The notes below the pieces were generated by a model. The model was not told the origin of the DNA, did not search any database, and worked only from the letters and a program-made list of their open reading frames with translations. Below, in pieces: positions 35,990-48,756 of a DNA stretch of 64,000 nucleotides (position 1 is the first letter of the stretch; every line of letters begins with the position of its first letter). The position numbers and the translations under genes are program-made. The stretch is from Epiperipatus broadwayi (Eukaryota; Onychophora; Udeonychophora; Euonychophora; Peripatidae), in assembly GCA_028023455.1 (NCBI GenBank), contig JAQFVV010000014.1:1305336-1369335 (forward strand). Direction: 5' to 3'.

Positions 35990-36350
35990 ATTGGCTTGAA
36001 AGGCAGATATGAATGTAATTACACTTATATACAGACGCTATAAAAATAAATGCTTATTTATATATATGATTAAGTTTCAGTTGGAATGACGTTTAGTAAA
36101 TTCTAGAAAATTTCATCAGCGTCATTCATTCAGACATTGTATATAGTAATTTAAAGTGACCATTCTATCATCACGCCTTCTGTTCCAGTACTTCAGATTT
36201 GCTCATATATAAATATTTGAGTCATAGGAATAAGAGGGATTCTTTTTATTCCTGCATAAATTCTATATCTTGTATTGGTCAGAGGGTATTCATTTATTAT
36301 TTAACATTCGCAAAGCGTTTGCACAATTGGCTTGAAAGGCTGATGTGAAT
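35990..36350 (-). repeat. Inverted copy of the 336-bp tandem unit
   Basis: The reverse complement aligns with 35518-35890 across the junction between units 1 and 2. The inverted segment was therefore copied from an already tandem arrangement. About 100 bp of unit 2 forms the spacer of the resulting palindrome. This copy keeps the exact CTGATGA box (minus strand, 36113-36119) and an 8-bp stem, GAATGACG (36120-36127) with CGTCATTC (36084-36091). Confidence 0.75.
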
Positions 36351-37275
36351 GTAAGATAATTATTATATATATTTGATTATATAAGACTTTAATATGAAAG
36401 AACCTGAGATTTGAGTTTTGATTTGATAAATTTTTTTTGTAGTCAGCTTCATGCTATTTCTTTGTGCTACATTGGACATTACAGTTGGTGTATTTTGGGA
36501 ACCAGTGTGGTGACCTTAGTTTGTTTCATGTTTTGCAACCATTTGGTGGATTACAATATATTTATATAATTGATGTATTTCATTTAATTTTATCACAATT
36601 TTTACTTTTAATATTTGGCATTTTGTTTATTAAAGTTATTTTTGTTTCCAGTCAAGATTCCAGATATTCTTTAATCTATCTGTTTACAGGTGATTCTACA
36701 AGAAACACATTATTATAATGAATAATTTGATAATTCACAGTATAAATTCATTCAGCCTATAATTTTTTTTAGGAAATAATAATCGAAAACAACAATTAAA
36801 TACTTATGAGTTATTGAAAACTTAAATATTGGTGCAATTATTAATTGTTTCTGGTTGGTTAATAACAATCAATAATAAAAATCCATTCCTTTCTTATCAA
36901 CTTGCTGAATTTATGGACAAAGATGGCTTATTTTTTCTTAAAACTGTAACTACTACAACTTTGAAAAAATATCTAGCAGAAAACTTCAAGAAAGCATTAT
37001 CATGTCTATAATGTACTTATTGGTAAAATCATTATAAAGTCAATTAATTTTTAATGTAGAGAAATCCAATGATGGAATTTGTGCATGCATAGCTGTATAG
37101 TTTTTTAATGCTATTTTAAATTGAAATTGATGATTGCTAATTTGTAAAAGACAATATGCCAATCTTTTTTTAATACTTGTAATAAATCATTGAAACTAAT
37201 TTTATAATATTATTCGTTATGTTAAAAGTAATATATATATATATATATTACTTTTAACAAATTTATATCAAATAG

Positions 37276-37309
<34 letters not shown>

Positions 37310-37629
37310 CTATTCTTTGAGATTGAACTAATTAAAACTTGAAAAGCTTTCCAGGGAAATATTTAATATAGTATCTCAATCTGAAATTGTAGGAATAAAA
37401 ATGTGTATATAAGTTTACTAACTATCTATATTTACGATCTAATAGTCCAATGGATACTTTCAATGTGATGTTAATGATAATAAAATATTTGAAGGTTTGT
37501 GATAATATTTTTTAAATAAGAATGTTTATCATCTATTTTTTGTGTTTTTTTTTTTTTTTTATATATATAAAATAAGTTTTTATATATATATAAAATAAGT
37601 TTGCAAGTAATTTGTTGGGGTACTTCATT

Positions 37630-37702
<73 letters not shown>

Positions 37703-38095
37703 GGTATAACTGAATGAAATAAATTGATGTTTGAATATTTATCAGATTATAATTATTATTCACACAACTTTCCATGAATTAAATTTTAAATACCATTTTC
37801 TAACCACTTGTCATGAATGCTTTTCTGTATGCTTTTGTTATAAACATGTTTCTGATTTGGATGTTTATAACATTCCAAATTGTATGCCATTTATAATATT
37901 ACCTGATACTAGTTATTGAGTAAGTTCATCAAATGTAAATTGAACTATGGAAAGTTTTGGATTATCATTATTTATGTAAATTTTACTTGCTAGCTCCTGC
38001 ACAAAAGTAGCATTATTATTTATATTTTGTAATATAGATACTATTTATGTTTGCAAAACTTTATATATATATATATATATACGGGGGGGGGGGGC
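36351..38095. other. AT-rich non-coding stretch with TA microsatellites and a hairpin
   Basis: It holds a perfect hairpin GTTAAAAGTAA(TA)nTTACTTTTAAC at 37221-37258, TA-dinucleotide runs at about 37279-37307, 37640-37700 and 38062-38080, and a run of 12 G at about 38083-38094. Frames of 60-85 codons (for example 36464-36718 and 37731-37919) have no recognisable domain. Confidence 0.55.
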
Positions 38096-38830
38096 AAAAA
38101 TAACTGGATTTTTATAATAAAAACTGTTTATTTATCTTTAAGTATTATAAATGTAATTTCCTTCAAAGTACTGTCCATTTAATACAATACACCAGTCTAA
38201 ATGCGTTTTTCACTTTTTGAAGTAATCAAGAAAGTCATACAAAGTGAAGTCTTTAATTCCTACATCACCCCCCCACACACACACACACACACTTTTAAGT
38301 AAGCAAAAAAAAAACCAGGCATTTTTCTATTCAAGAGTCTAAAAAGTTGTCATACAGAGATTGAGTGAATAGGACTGATAGATAATCTGCTTAATGCTGA
38401 ATTCAATAAAAATTTGTTTCTCACTCTCTTGAGTGCTTGTAGAAGAATTGTTATGGTGAAGCTTTCACTCCTAACTTTGCACAGAATAGGATGTTTACAT
38501 TTTACCTCATCACACCAACATTTCGGAACTTGTTGTTAAAATGTTTCACTATTAAGAACTAATTTTGAGAGAAGAATATCATTTGTGTCACTTCTAATGC
38601 TTTTATGGGATATGATGAAATTGACAATTTCATTAAATCATTTGTAACCTGTGTTTTTCCCAGATCAGCTTTTTTATAATCCATTTCAGCATTACAGCTG
38701 TTTTCCATGCCATTTTCCTTAAAAGAAAATAGAATTTCACATTATTTTAACTTTTCTGCCATTACAAAAATTAATAAATATGCAAAATGCACTTACAAAA
38801 AAGAGTACTATGTGCACCACAATTTTACAT
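38096..38830 (-). pseudogene. Possible mariner-like transposase relic
   Basis: Minus-strand translation near 38240-38150 gives HLDWCIVLNGQYFEGNYI. This resembles the C-terminal signature of mariner-family transposases (hydrophobic-x-C-I-x-x-x-G-x-Y-F-E). The element edge would be the CAAAAATAACTGGATT next to the G run at 38094. Further upstream on the minus strand (38300-38760) the translation is interrupted repeatedly and I could not place the DDD/DDE residues. No opposing terminal repeat was identified. It could instead be another decayed transposon. Confidence 0.3.
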
Positions 38831-40200
38831 GGTAATGCAATTTAGCATATATATATATACATACAAATAAAACTTAAAGGGCATTACAATTTATAATGTA
38901 CATTTAAACATTCATATGAATTAAGTATATATTTGATTCCATTTATTAAAAAAAGTTTATACTTAATAAATTGGTGATGATATTAAACCTCCATTAAAGG
39001 ACTTGTATATGATCTGAATTTGAAGATTTTTCTTTAGATCCTAATGATCAAGACTATTTGTTATTTTCTTAATTTTCTTTGTCACATTTTCTTGTAATTA
39101 TTTTGAAACTATTTATTGGTTAAAAGAACTTGTGAAATTTGTTTGTATATTTGGCTATGAGTTTAGTATAGCCATATGAATTATATCATTTGTCTTAGCA
39201 TGTATCTCTTGTGGGAATATAGCCTCATCTAGTGTTGTTCAAATAATATGTTGTTCGATCCGTGCTCAATATACATACATATACTTTTTTGTTGTAGCTG
39301 TGCCATAACTCGGTTAGTAGTTAAGAAAAATTACATCTTGTCTGAGCTTTAACAAGCAAAGATTGATCCATGTAAGCGCCACGGATTTCGTTATGATATA
39401 TATAAATGTGTATGGTCATTTTTTATACAAAAGTAAAAGCTACATAGTAAAAAAGATATTTAACAATTATCATACAATTTAAGAAAATTGCTTTGCATGT
39501 ATGTATATATATATATATTCACCTTTATTTATTTTAAATTAATGCTTTTTCTATTTGATTTAAAACAACTAAAATGTTATTTTTCATTGCTGTTCAGTTT
39601 GACATTTATTATTCTGTCACTAAACAAACATTCTATTCACCAGTATTAGTTTGGTTAGCAAGTCCAGAGGTGAAACCAGAAGGGACAGCTACTTGCTGAG
39701 TAAGTGCAGGGATTTTTAAAAAGATGACAAACACTTCTATTTAATCTATCACTCATTGACAAAATTACTTTTGAGCACTGCAGGATTTCTCGACTAAAAG
39801 ATCAGAAAGAATTGGTGTAGATGTATATGTAAGTAAAATAAGCATATACATATATTTATAATGAATAGTTTATGATAACAAGTTTTTGACTTCAAAAAAT
39901 ATTGTGTCAAAATTTGCTTGGTCACTGGTGATTCTAAGTGAAAATATTAGTTTTGAATGTTTTAAAAGTAAAATGAAGTTTTACTTACTCTGTTTTAGTA
40001 AATATAGTATTACATTCATTTCTTATTTTATTGGATTTATTCATAGAAGTATATTGGTGTTTGATAAAGAATGATAGTGTTTGTTAATGTGGATTATTTG
40101 TGTTTAACTGTTTAGAGGCTTGTTGTTAAATGTATAAACTGCTGAAAAATAATCCATCGCTAAACGTTTATTTAATTAATTAAAGGAAATAAACTCATTT
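38831..40200. other. AT-rich non-coding stretch
   Basis: Nothing recognised. A 62-codon frame at 39886-40074 has no known motif. Confidence 0.5.
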
Positions 40201-40218
40201 TGTTTTTTTCATATGTCA

Positions 40219-40310
40219 TAGCAACGCCGGGACGCGAACCCACAACCGTCTGCAACCAACTACTTGCTTGCAAGGCGGCTGTGATGACCTCTCGGCTAAC
40301 AACGCTTGAC
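40219..40310 (-). repeat. tRNA-like sequence, probably a SINE head or tRNA pseudogene
   Basis: On the minus strand, TTAGCCGAGAGG (40288-40299) fits a Pol III A box and GGTTCGCGTCCC (40229-40240) fits a B box, about 48 bp apart. A seven-base T loop (TTCGCGT) is framed by three G-C pairs. The anticodon arm and acceptor stem do not pair well, so I do not call a functional tRNA. tRNA-derived SINEs usually begin this way. Confidence 0.55.
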
Positions 40311-40318
40311 ATTTTGTT

Positions 40319-41130
40319 TTTAAATAGAAGGATTTGAACTTAAGTATTTTGAGTCTATATCTACTCCACCTCAAACAACCAAAACACATGAAAAAAATAA
40401 ATGTTCCACCAATATACATATTTTGTGCAAAACCAGCACTAATTGGCTAAATCATAATCTTCCACACATATACAATCATTGCTTGCTTATATTAAGATAG
40501 CAATTCCATAAGCTTTAATGGACAGACTTCAATTTTCTCACCCTTCCAACAATTCACCCATCCATTTCATTGAAAAACCGACAATGAAACACTGAAAGTT
40601 TTTGGTGGATTTTAAATTATAGTCATACTCAAGTAAATATTATGTAAATATATTTTCCTAATATTATTGGACCGTTATGTATCTATTTATATTAATAGGA
40701 GAGGGATGAGATGTACTTATACTATGATGTAACACTATTTCCAAGGCAATATATATAATTAACCTATACATTCAGTATAGTGAATGTTTATTATAGTAAA
40801 TAGAGAAATTTATAGGATTTTAAATCTATTAATCTTTTACTCCATCTCAAATAACCAATGCACATGACCACACACATATGAATAAGATAAATAATCCCCA
40901 GTATTTGTATTTCATGCAGAACCAGCACTAATAAATTGGGCCAGATCATAATCTCCCTCACATATATACTAAAATCTGTTGTCTTATAATATTAAGATAG
41001 CAATTTCTTAAACTTTAAGGGCAGGCTTCAATCTTCTCACCTTTCCAACAATTCAACCAATCATTTCATTGAAAAATCAATGATAGAATGTTCAACACCT
41101 TTTGTGGATTTGATATTGTATTCATACCCA
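40319..41130 (-). repeat. Repeat family X, two reverse copies
   Basis: About 40319-40640 and 40800-41130 are diverged copies of the same segment. They share ATTAAGATAGCAATT, CTTTAATGG-type and CTTCAAT-TTCTCACC segments and TTTCATTGAAAAA. Their reverse complement matches 4080-4500 and the arms of 18850-19460. The left end holds GTTCAAATCC on the minus strand, like a tRNA B box. Confidence 0.65.
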
Positions 41131-41584
41131 TGCAGATTAATTCATCAATCTAAACCCTCATATTATGACTTGTAGAAGAACTGTTTGTGTGGTGGCATAA
41201 ATTTTTCAACTACACACAATGTATAACTTAAGTATTTCACTATCTATTTTCTAGTCGTACTAATGGGAAATCATATAGGTAAAGAATGATTATCTCATTA
41301 GCAAAATCATGTGATAATAATAAAGAATTTACAATAAAGCATTCCAAGGAAATTATATATATATATATATATATCATTACTTGTATTTTAATTTGTTTTA
41401 ATAAATTGCACAAAATTGCATTTATAATTTATAAATAATAATAAATAATTATTTATACATTATAAGTATTAATTTATTCAATTTTATGGTATCAATATTT
41501 GAGTAAACAAAATAAAATACATATAGTGCAATAATAGTGTATTTTTATTTTCTTGAACTAAGGTTAAAATTGTCATATATATAA
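41131..41584. other. AT-rich non-coding stretch
   Basis: Contains a TA run at about 41355-41375. No gene recognised. Confidence 0.5.
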
Positions 41585-44500
41585 GGGTTGCTTGTTTGAT
41601 GGAGCAGTCTTTTTTGGATATCTGCACTTGTGACAATAATGTAAGGTTGTGTGATTCAATTTCATCATTGATTACTGTCTCAAGTATTTTAATGGCTAGT
41701 GAGCCATGGAGATATGTTGACCATTGCTTAGACCATATATAGACTTGGACTTTTTAGTGAAAGTCATTTGCAATTGGGTACAAATCTAATACAACATAGT
41801 GAGATGACTAAGGTGACTCTAGATGAATGCAGGAATTCCGTGAGGCCCAGGGTGACAAGAATTTTTAATAGTGACAGGTTCTGCAGAAAATTGGTTAGTT
41901 TGGAAAGGCATGTAGTTTCTGGTAGTTCAAAACAAAGATACAGATGAAGTAAATATATTATCAGTCTAGTAGTTTAAGTGCCATAGGGATTTTTGATAAG
42001 GATGGTGACACAATGCCTGGTATATATATATATATATATATTCTTGTTTATAAATGCTGATAGGTTAGGTGATTTTTTTTTGGATGGTAATGATGGCCTT
42101 CAACTGTTTGCAGACATAATGGTAAGTTTGACTAAGCCTGATTAACTAATGGGGTGTTTGGTGGGTGGTTTTAATACTGGCAGTTGCTTATGTAATTCAT
42201 TGTGCAATGCTAAAAGACATGGATGGTAATGATGGCCTTCAACTGTTTGCAGACATAATGGTAAGTTTGACTAAGCCTGATTAACTAATGGGGTGTTTGG
42301 TGGGTGGTTTTAATACTGGCAGTTGCTTATGTAATTCATTGTGCAATGCTAAAAGACATTAGAGTGAGGGAGAATGTCATGTTATGTGCTATATATTAAA
42401 CAATATGAGTTTCAAAGCAAAGTACTACTGAAGAAGGTGTATAGAAGTTTCATGTAGCTTCTTCAACATGATATAATATTCAGAAAACATTAATTCAGTA
42501 GTAAGTGAGGGAAGAATCATACAGATTTGTGTAATTGAATGGATGGTGGATGAAGTTCATTATGATTAAGTGGAATGAATAATCTGAAAAATTAGAATAG
42601 TGTTAATGTTCAGTTCTACTAATTGATGCACTACTGAAGTATAAAAACATATGTTGATGAGTGTGGCAAGCTGAGTATTGCAACAAGTGATTGATCAAAT
42701 GGTAGATTGCCCTGGGTCCTCATTAGTGGGCAGTTTAAGAGTTTTAAGCCATTTGTTTATAAAAATTTGGTAATCCAGATTGAATTTACCCATTAATATT
42801 GTCAGGTGTAGTAATTGAATTGATGATTTGGATATGCGATGACTGTAATATCACACTGAATATAGACAAATACTATGTTTAGTAACTACTATATAGTACT
42901 GAAAAGTGTTAATTTTATGTGCCCATCCATATAGAGTATTTTAAATGATTTGAATGGCTAAACAGATGGGTTGAGAATGCCAGTGCCTGTTGATGGTGAG
43001 GAAGTATCTTTTGAGATAGCGCCTAAACCATATCTATGTTGGTAGCCCATGGGATCAATTTGAATCCATTATAATTTTTTGTTTCCAGCAATGAGATTGA
43101 ATGATAGTAGCCACATCTGTACTTGGTATAGTTTTGATGGTGTATTGAGATTATGGACATTGAACCCTTATTTTTAGCTTCATGGAATATAAAGAGGATT
43201 AATGATGATGGTGAAGGTGTTTGAAAGTAGGAAGCTGTGAAATTGTATCTGATTCTATTAATGAAGAATATCAGTGGGTATGATTGTTACCATTGATGAG
43301 TTTAGTTGGAGAGGAGGGTATGTTGGAATGGTACTGCTTCTGATTCAGAGGGTGAACATTGTGAGTCATCATGGTTTTACATTGAAAAGGTAGCTTGCAT
43401 AGTGGTGTAGGGGTTGTCAGCATTCTCAGTGATGAGTGGTATGTAATTTATATTATTAGTTTTTGATTTTTTTGTTGACAATTTTTTTTTGTTTCATTGG
43501 GGCTTGGAGGTGGTAGTAGTTGTATGGATCATAGCATGGTGAAATTAAAGTTTTATATCTCATGTGTTGATCCTGAGCCGTGTTTTGATGTGGGTACATC
43601 TTGTATTGTAGAAGGAATTGGATAATGATGCTATATCCTGGTATTTCTATTTTATCATAGAGTAGCAGGTTAAGTAGATTTTTGGTATGAAGTTGTCTGT
43701 GTGTGCACAATGGAGATGGACTAACATATTTGTTCTGGTGTGATGGTAGGATTCATTGACATGAATTGTAAATCCAGTGTGATTGTGGTGGGGTTTCTGC
43801 AAGATTGCTGAACCATTAGGCTGGCTGTTGTTGTATTCTCCAGCTGAGGATTGGCAAAATGCTAATTGGCGGCTTCTGGTTTGAAAATTTATTTGTGGAA
43901 TAGTTGGTAATGAATGTGAGACTGGTAGTTTGAAGCAGTGAATTGCAAGATGACTCATTTGGCCATAGGCATTGGACTTAGTTTTTAGATCATAAATGTA
44001 TAAACATAGTTGGCTTTTGGTCAATGATTTGGGTAGGGATCAATATTTGGGTCAATCTGTGGATTGTATCTTGAATTCATATTGTTGCCGGGATTAAATA
44101 TAGTGGTATCTTTGAGAATAATTGATTGAAGAAAGAGATTTTGCCAAAAGGCTACATTATTCGTGGCAAATCTTATGAGGTTTATCCAAAATATGTATTT
44201 TTCATCATTCCAATTTGGATTCTATTATTAATGCATAATTTTCAAATATTTTGATTTTACTTTGAAAGTGCTCTCTTTGATTAAATGGAAAAAATTTAAT
44301 CATTAACTAACTAGAATTTGGATAATCAACAATCTGACTCATTGAATCCCACATTGTGTGAATTGTAATAGTGTTATAGAGGAGTTGCTGAGGAGCATGT
44401 AGAGAGATACATTGAAATCAATGACTGATAGCACTAGAGAAGGGGTGGGAAAAATCTCTTAAATGTATTGGGATATAGGCATTTGTGAAATATTATTGAT

Positions 44501-45060
44501 ATTGGGTAGCGTTTTTGATGTTCACTCAGTGGCAATATAGGGAATCTGTTGTATATTTAGACCAAATATGTGATGTCATTGAGAGCAGTTTTGAAAAATT
44601 GTGGATTTGACCTCTGAGTGCTTAAGATTTTATTATTGTTGCTGTGGAACATTTTTTCTCCATTTTTTGCAGATAACATGGCAATATTATTTGCACTTAT
44701 TTTCTGCTTTAACATGGAAAATTTGTGCATAATTGCTGATATTTCTATATGTTTGCTTTGAATTTGGACTTCAATCTCTGAACCTGTTGATATTTTTTGA
44801 ATTGTTATTGGTGCTATGAAACTTTTGCACATTGTTGCTAATAGAATTCTGATATCTTTGTTTAGGATTTGCTTTTTCAACTTGACATCTGATAATATTG
44901 GTGGTAGGTATTTTTTTATTTGATAGCTCCATCACCATATTGATTTTGATTAAACAATTAAATGCAATAATTGTCAAAATTTCCAATGAAACCCCAGCTG
45001 AATTCTAAAAAAAATGCATATTGTAAATAGTGTATATAGATAAGAATTTTACCTTGTCAA
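41585..45060 (-). mobile_element. LINE D, old decayed copy, 3'-truncated
   Basis: Minus-strand translation in pieces matches LINEs A, B and C. ORF1 is seen as MWDSMSQIVDYPNSS (about 44372; compare MWDTVSSIGDHPNSR in A). A degraded zinc knuckle reads YGQMSHLAIHC within 43647-44024. RT-region sequence at 41600-41860 includes the counterparts of the segment around PGIDGIP and of the IKIIE motif. Recognisable homology stops near 41585, inside the RT, so the 3' part is missing. Many stops and frameshifts make this the oldest of the five. Its 5' end lies just before the triplet tract at 45148-45250. Confidence 0.75.
42082..42359. repeat. Perfect 139-bp tandem duplication inside LINE D
   Basis: 42082-42220 and 42221-42359 are identical by eye, starting GGATGGTAATGATGGCC and ending AAAAGACAT. 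The surrounding LINE is heavily decayed, so the duplication must be much younger than the insertion, unless it is an assembly error. Confidence 0.95.
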
Positions 45061-45147
45061 TCTGGTTTTCTTGAAGTGTTTTAAGTTTATATTAAATGGA
45101 GCTGGGCAACTTTGTTCCTTGCAAATGAACTGCTTGCTTCTGTCAAT

Positions 45148-45250
45148 GATTATTATTACTATTATTATTATTCTTGTTCTTCTGTTTCTCTTCTTCTTCT
45201 ACTACTTCTTTTCTTTCTTCTTCTCCTCCTTTTTTCTTCTCCTCCTTCTA
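45148..45250. repeat. ATT/CTT triplet tract, tail of LINE E
   Basis: ATT triplets grading into TTC/CTC triplets. On the minus strand this follows the 3' end of LINE E (AGTTAATAAAGACC) and lies next to the 5' end of LINE D. Confidence 0.85.
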
Positions 45251-46264
45251 AGATAGGTCTTTATTAACTCTTTAAAAAGGTTACATTGATTTTATTTAAT
45301 CTGATTGTGATAAGTTACAGGAGCAGTCACACCTATAGTTCATTGATTACAACAGTTCTACTTATAATGAGTTCATTTCTAAGTTCTGCAGGTGCTTTTG
45401 TTGCCCTTGTTTCTGTTCTAGTGCTATTACTACTGTAGTCTATTTAGTAATATGTGTTTAGAATAATAGTTGATTACTTATCAAGTATCTGGATTATTGA
45501 ACAGTATTTATTGTTATGCTTATGAAGATGTGATTAATTGTTGCTCATTTAAGGCAATGTACTCTGATTATAGATTAGAAGGTTGTTTTATATGTGACCC
45601 TGTTGCAGTTACAATGTCTGGAGGATAACTTTGCAATCTTGGGCCCATAATTGTTGTAGTTTGTTTGTAAAGGTATCTGGATGATGTCTAGTATTATTTT
45701 TGAATGTGAAACTGCAACGAGTACACCAATATGCTTATAATAGGAATGTAACTGCAAGAACTGTGGGTGTAGAAGTTTTTTTTATATGATTCCATAATGG
45801 TTTCTTATTGAAGTATTTTGCCAATGATAGGTATCCATCACAACTTTGTGAGTGTTAGAGTTTGGTAGGTGTAAAATATGTGCTGTTGTGTTATCTCTGT
45901 TGTATGACAAAGATTGCAGAAATGATCAATGTTGGTATATAGATGTGGAAAGTGAAGGAGATATGAGGTTTGTAAAGCATAGAGATTGATCATCAAGATG
46001 AATTAGGTTCTAATGACCATTTTCTGAACCTTATGACTAAATTGATGCTTGTTGATTCCTAGCATTGGTGCAAGTGTTCTTGTAGAGATGTCTGGATGTA
46101 ATAAGTTGTAGATTTTCCAGTATGTGTATTTGTTTGTAGATTGAATATGAATTTGATTAGATATGTTTGTGGCAGACTGTATGAGAAATGTTATATATTC
46201 AAACAGTGGTAGTGGTCTATCTGTTTGAGTGACTGTGAGTAAGCATGAAAGTGCTGGGAACTGC
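45251..46264 (-). mobile_element. LINE E, 3' fragment
   Basis: This is a 5'-truncated minus-strand LINE of about 1 kb. It encodes only the C-terminal part of the ORF2 protein, in broken frames. Recognisable segments include the AYWCTRCSF motif (about 45690-45740), also found at the C termini of A, B and C, and the segment corresponding to LEPKYFDF. Its 5' end is flush with the (AAT)n tail of LINE A, and its 3' end with the tract at 45148-45250. The 3' terminus has AATAAAG, as in the other copies. Confidence 0.75.
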
Positions 46265-46336
46265 CTTATAATTGTTGTTGTTTATTATTATTGTTATTGT
46301 TGTTGTTGTTATTATTATTATTATGATGATGATGAT
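46265..46336. repeat. (AAT/ATC)n tail of LINE A
   Basis: TTG/TTA triplets followed by GATGATGATGAT on the plus strand. On the minus strand LINE A ends AATAAAG...TTGAAAC(ATC)n(AAT)n. Confidence 0.9.
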
Positions 46337-46575
46337 GTTTCAATAAAGGCTTTATTGATCTCAATGGTTTACATAAGTTTACATCTAGAAAATTTCAAAT
46401 TTAACATACAATGAATAGTATTAGGGTAAACAAATATAAATGAATTTAATGGTTACACTTTGTGGTTAATGGACTACAATGATATAAAAAATAAAAAAGC
46501 AAAAATAATCAAAGTTCTAAAGTTTGAGGAGCTTATTTAGTTTTGTCCGTTGCATGATAGTTTTCTTTGCAGTAT

Positions 46576-47983
46576 TCACAGCATTGATGGTTGTTTTAAC
46601 AATGACCATGTTGCTGCATATAAGTGGGGGTTGGTTATTATTTTATCTCTATTTCGAATGTGTAGTAGTTTGTTGCTAAATGTAGCTAGGTGTTGTCTGG
46701 TGTTATTGCCAATTAAGAAAGTCCATTGGGTGCACCAGTACACATATAGAACAAAGGTGGCTGCCCAAGTAGCTATTATGTGATTAATGATTGTACCCAG
46801 TTTTCTGTAGGTGTTACACATCATCTGTCGTGTTTGGTTAAGTGCTACACATTGATAAATAAATTGGTCCAGTGTCTCTTCTGCTCGATGGCAGAGTCCA
46901 CAGAAGGGGTCAATAGATATATACATTCTTTTATGATAAAGAAAGTGGGTTGTTGGCAAGGCAATGAGATTGATTTTTACGATAAAATCAAAGTATTTGG
47001 GCTCTAGAGCCCATTTTTTATATTCCTTGACTAGTCTCTTGTTGTTAATTCCTAGCATAGGGTGTATAACATTAGTATCTGCTTCTCTGTTTATTAAACC
47101 ATAAATATCCCAGTATGAATACTTATGCAAATACTGTTCTGGAATCTTGTCTGTGGTTTTGCATTGGTATATAATGTTGGTGAAATAAGAACCTTTTGGA
47201 GGTGGTCTATCTGTTGGAGTAACTTCTAGCAAGTGGTTAATTTTTGGATATTTGGTAAGTATTGTGATTATTGAGTTCCTTAACTTCTGTTGATGAAAAA
47301 TATTGATGTTGTGCAAGCGAAGTCCATTTTTAATTAGGGGTTGGCTAAGTTTTTTTGTGGGAATTGCTATTGTTTTTCTGCCCCAAAGTAGTTTATTATA
47401 TATGGTTTTAATTTTCGAAATGAACCCCTTTGAGAATGAAATAACCGGTACATAGTATGTTATGTTGGTTGTGATAAGCTGGTTAATTAACTGTACTTTG
47501 GAATATAGTGAAAGATATGCCTTCGACAAGGAGTTTATAATTTTTGTGGCTTCTTCTTTAAGTTTATTTTGGATATAGCATCTCATTTCTGCAATTCCCA
47601 TGTGAAATGGGAACCCAAGGAAAGAGTTTGGCTTTGATTTGTAAATTGATATACATGGTTTACCAGTGTACAGTGACCAGGCTGTGGTTTTTGCCGGATT
47701 AAATGTTAATTTATATTTTTGTGAATATTCTTGCAATATCTTTTGGAGTTGCAGTATTTGTTTTTTTGATGTTATGAATATGGTAACATCATTCATATAG
47801 GCAGTGCATGTAGTGCGCTGTGTTGTGTCTGGTATCTCGGTCCCAGTAAATGCATTTTGTATGCTTTTAATAAGAGGATTGATGTAAAATATAAACAATA
47901 GTGAACTAAGAGGGGATCCTTGGGATATAGATTTGGTGGGTGTGAAAGATGGTGAGTTTCTTCCATTTAAAGTTATGTGGACC
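46576..47983 (-). pseudogene. LINE A ORF2, RT palm to C terminus
   Basis: The frame is open from about 47983 to the stop at 46576; the first conventional in-frame start codons lie well inside the domain. In order: SQGSPLSSLLF (RT motif 4), YMNDVTIF (motif C, with Asn replacing the first of the two catalytic Asp), and AKTTAWSLYTGK. Then come the thumb/connection KLLWGRKTIAIP and GLRLHNI. A C-terminal zinc-like motif reads CGLCHRAEETLDQFIYQC, followed by LYVYWCTQWTF. The Asp-to-Asn change in the YxDD box should abolish polymerase activity. The upstream part of the RT is in two other frames (47973-48281 and 48263-48691). The protein would have copied element RNA at a nicked chromosomal target. 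Confidence 0.82.
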
Positions 47984-48691
47984 TCTCTGTTAGAAGCAGG
48001 TTAGCAATTATATATAGGTGTGTTCTAGGAATTTCTGTGTCTTTTAGCATTTTTAGAAGTGTGTATATATTGACTGAGTCAAATGCAGCTTCTATATCAA
48101 GCTGCACGACAATGGGTCCGTATTTTTTCTGCTGTTTTACTGTGGCTAGAATTGCTTTGAAGAATAAGGCTGCTTCTGTTATTGAAGAGTTTTTCTTTTC
48201 ATATTGTGCTTCGGAGATAAGTGGCATTATATATGGTTCAATTTCATCTTTAATAATTTTCTCTATAATTTTGATCGGCAAAGGTCTGTAATAGGTGGGA
48301 TAATTGCTTTCTTTTTATTATAGGGTACTATGGCTATTGGATAGACACCCTCCATGGGTTGAATTTGTTGCGCTAGATGGTTTGCTAGCTGACACAAATA
48401 TTCTGTTGTGAATTTACTTAGATGCTTTAATACAAACAATGGGACTCCAGGACTACCTGGATGGCAAGCATTTAGAATAGTATTCAGTTTTGTTATGAAT
48501 AGATCTTTTGTGAATGGGGTTTTTGTCTCTGGTGGGCCAAACAGATTATGTGGTATTTTATATGGTTGTTTTTCTTGTAATTTCTTTTTAAAATATTCAA
48601 AAATTGGCATTATCATTTTGTGTCCTGCATATGTTCCACTATTTGTATATAGTGCCATTGGCACTCTTACATCTGGTTGCTTCCCCGGCAC
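47973..48691 (-). pseudogene. LINE A ORF2, RT N-terminal part in two frames
   Basis: 48263-48691 encodes the segment before and including the fingers: CHPGSPGVPLFV and PIAIVPYNKKKAIIPPI. The frame then shifts near 48275, and 47973-48281 continues with MPIKIIEKIIKDEIEP and LDIEAAFDSVNIYTLL, where D-x-x-x-A-F is RT motif A with its catalytic Asp. A second frameshift near 47985 separates it from the palm and C-terminal part. Comparison with LINE C (57416-58349) shows the same order and confirms that these are one interrupted domain. Confidence 0.8.
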
Positions 48692-48756
48692 CCATCTTAT
48701 ATAATCTATTGTCCAAGTGTGTGGCCTGGTTAGGCATATTTTGCTTTTCTTTATCT

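Noticed and set aside
40219-40310. A functional tRNA gene (TGC-like anticodon loop)
   Set aside because: A and B boxes are good but the anticodon and acceptor stems do not pair, so it was kept only as tRNA-like.
46550-48704. Several plus-strand frames of 75-104 codons
   Set aside because: All are antisense shadows of the LINE A RT and endonuclease frames; similar shadows lie across LINE C (57228-57977, 59689-60138).
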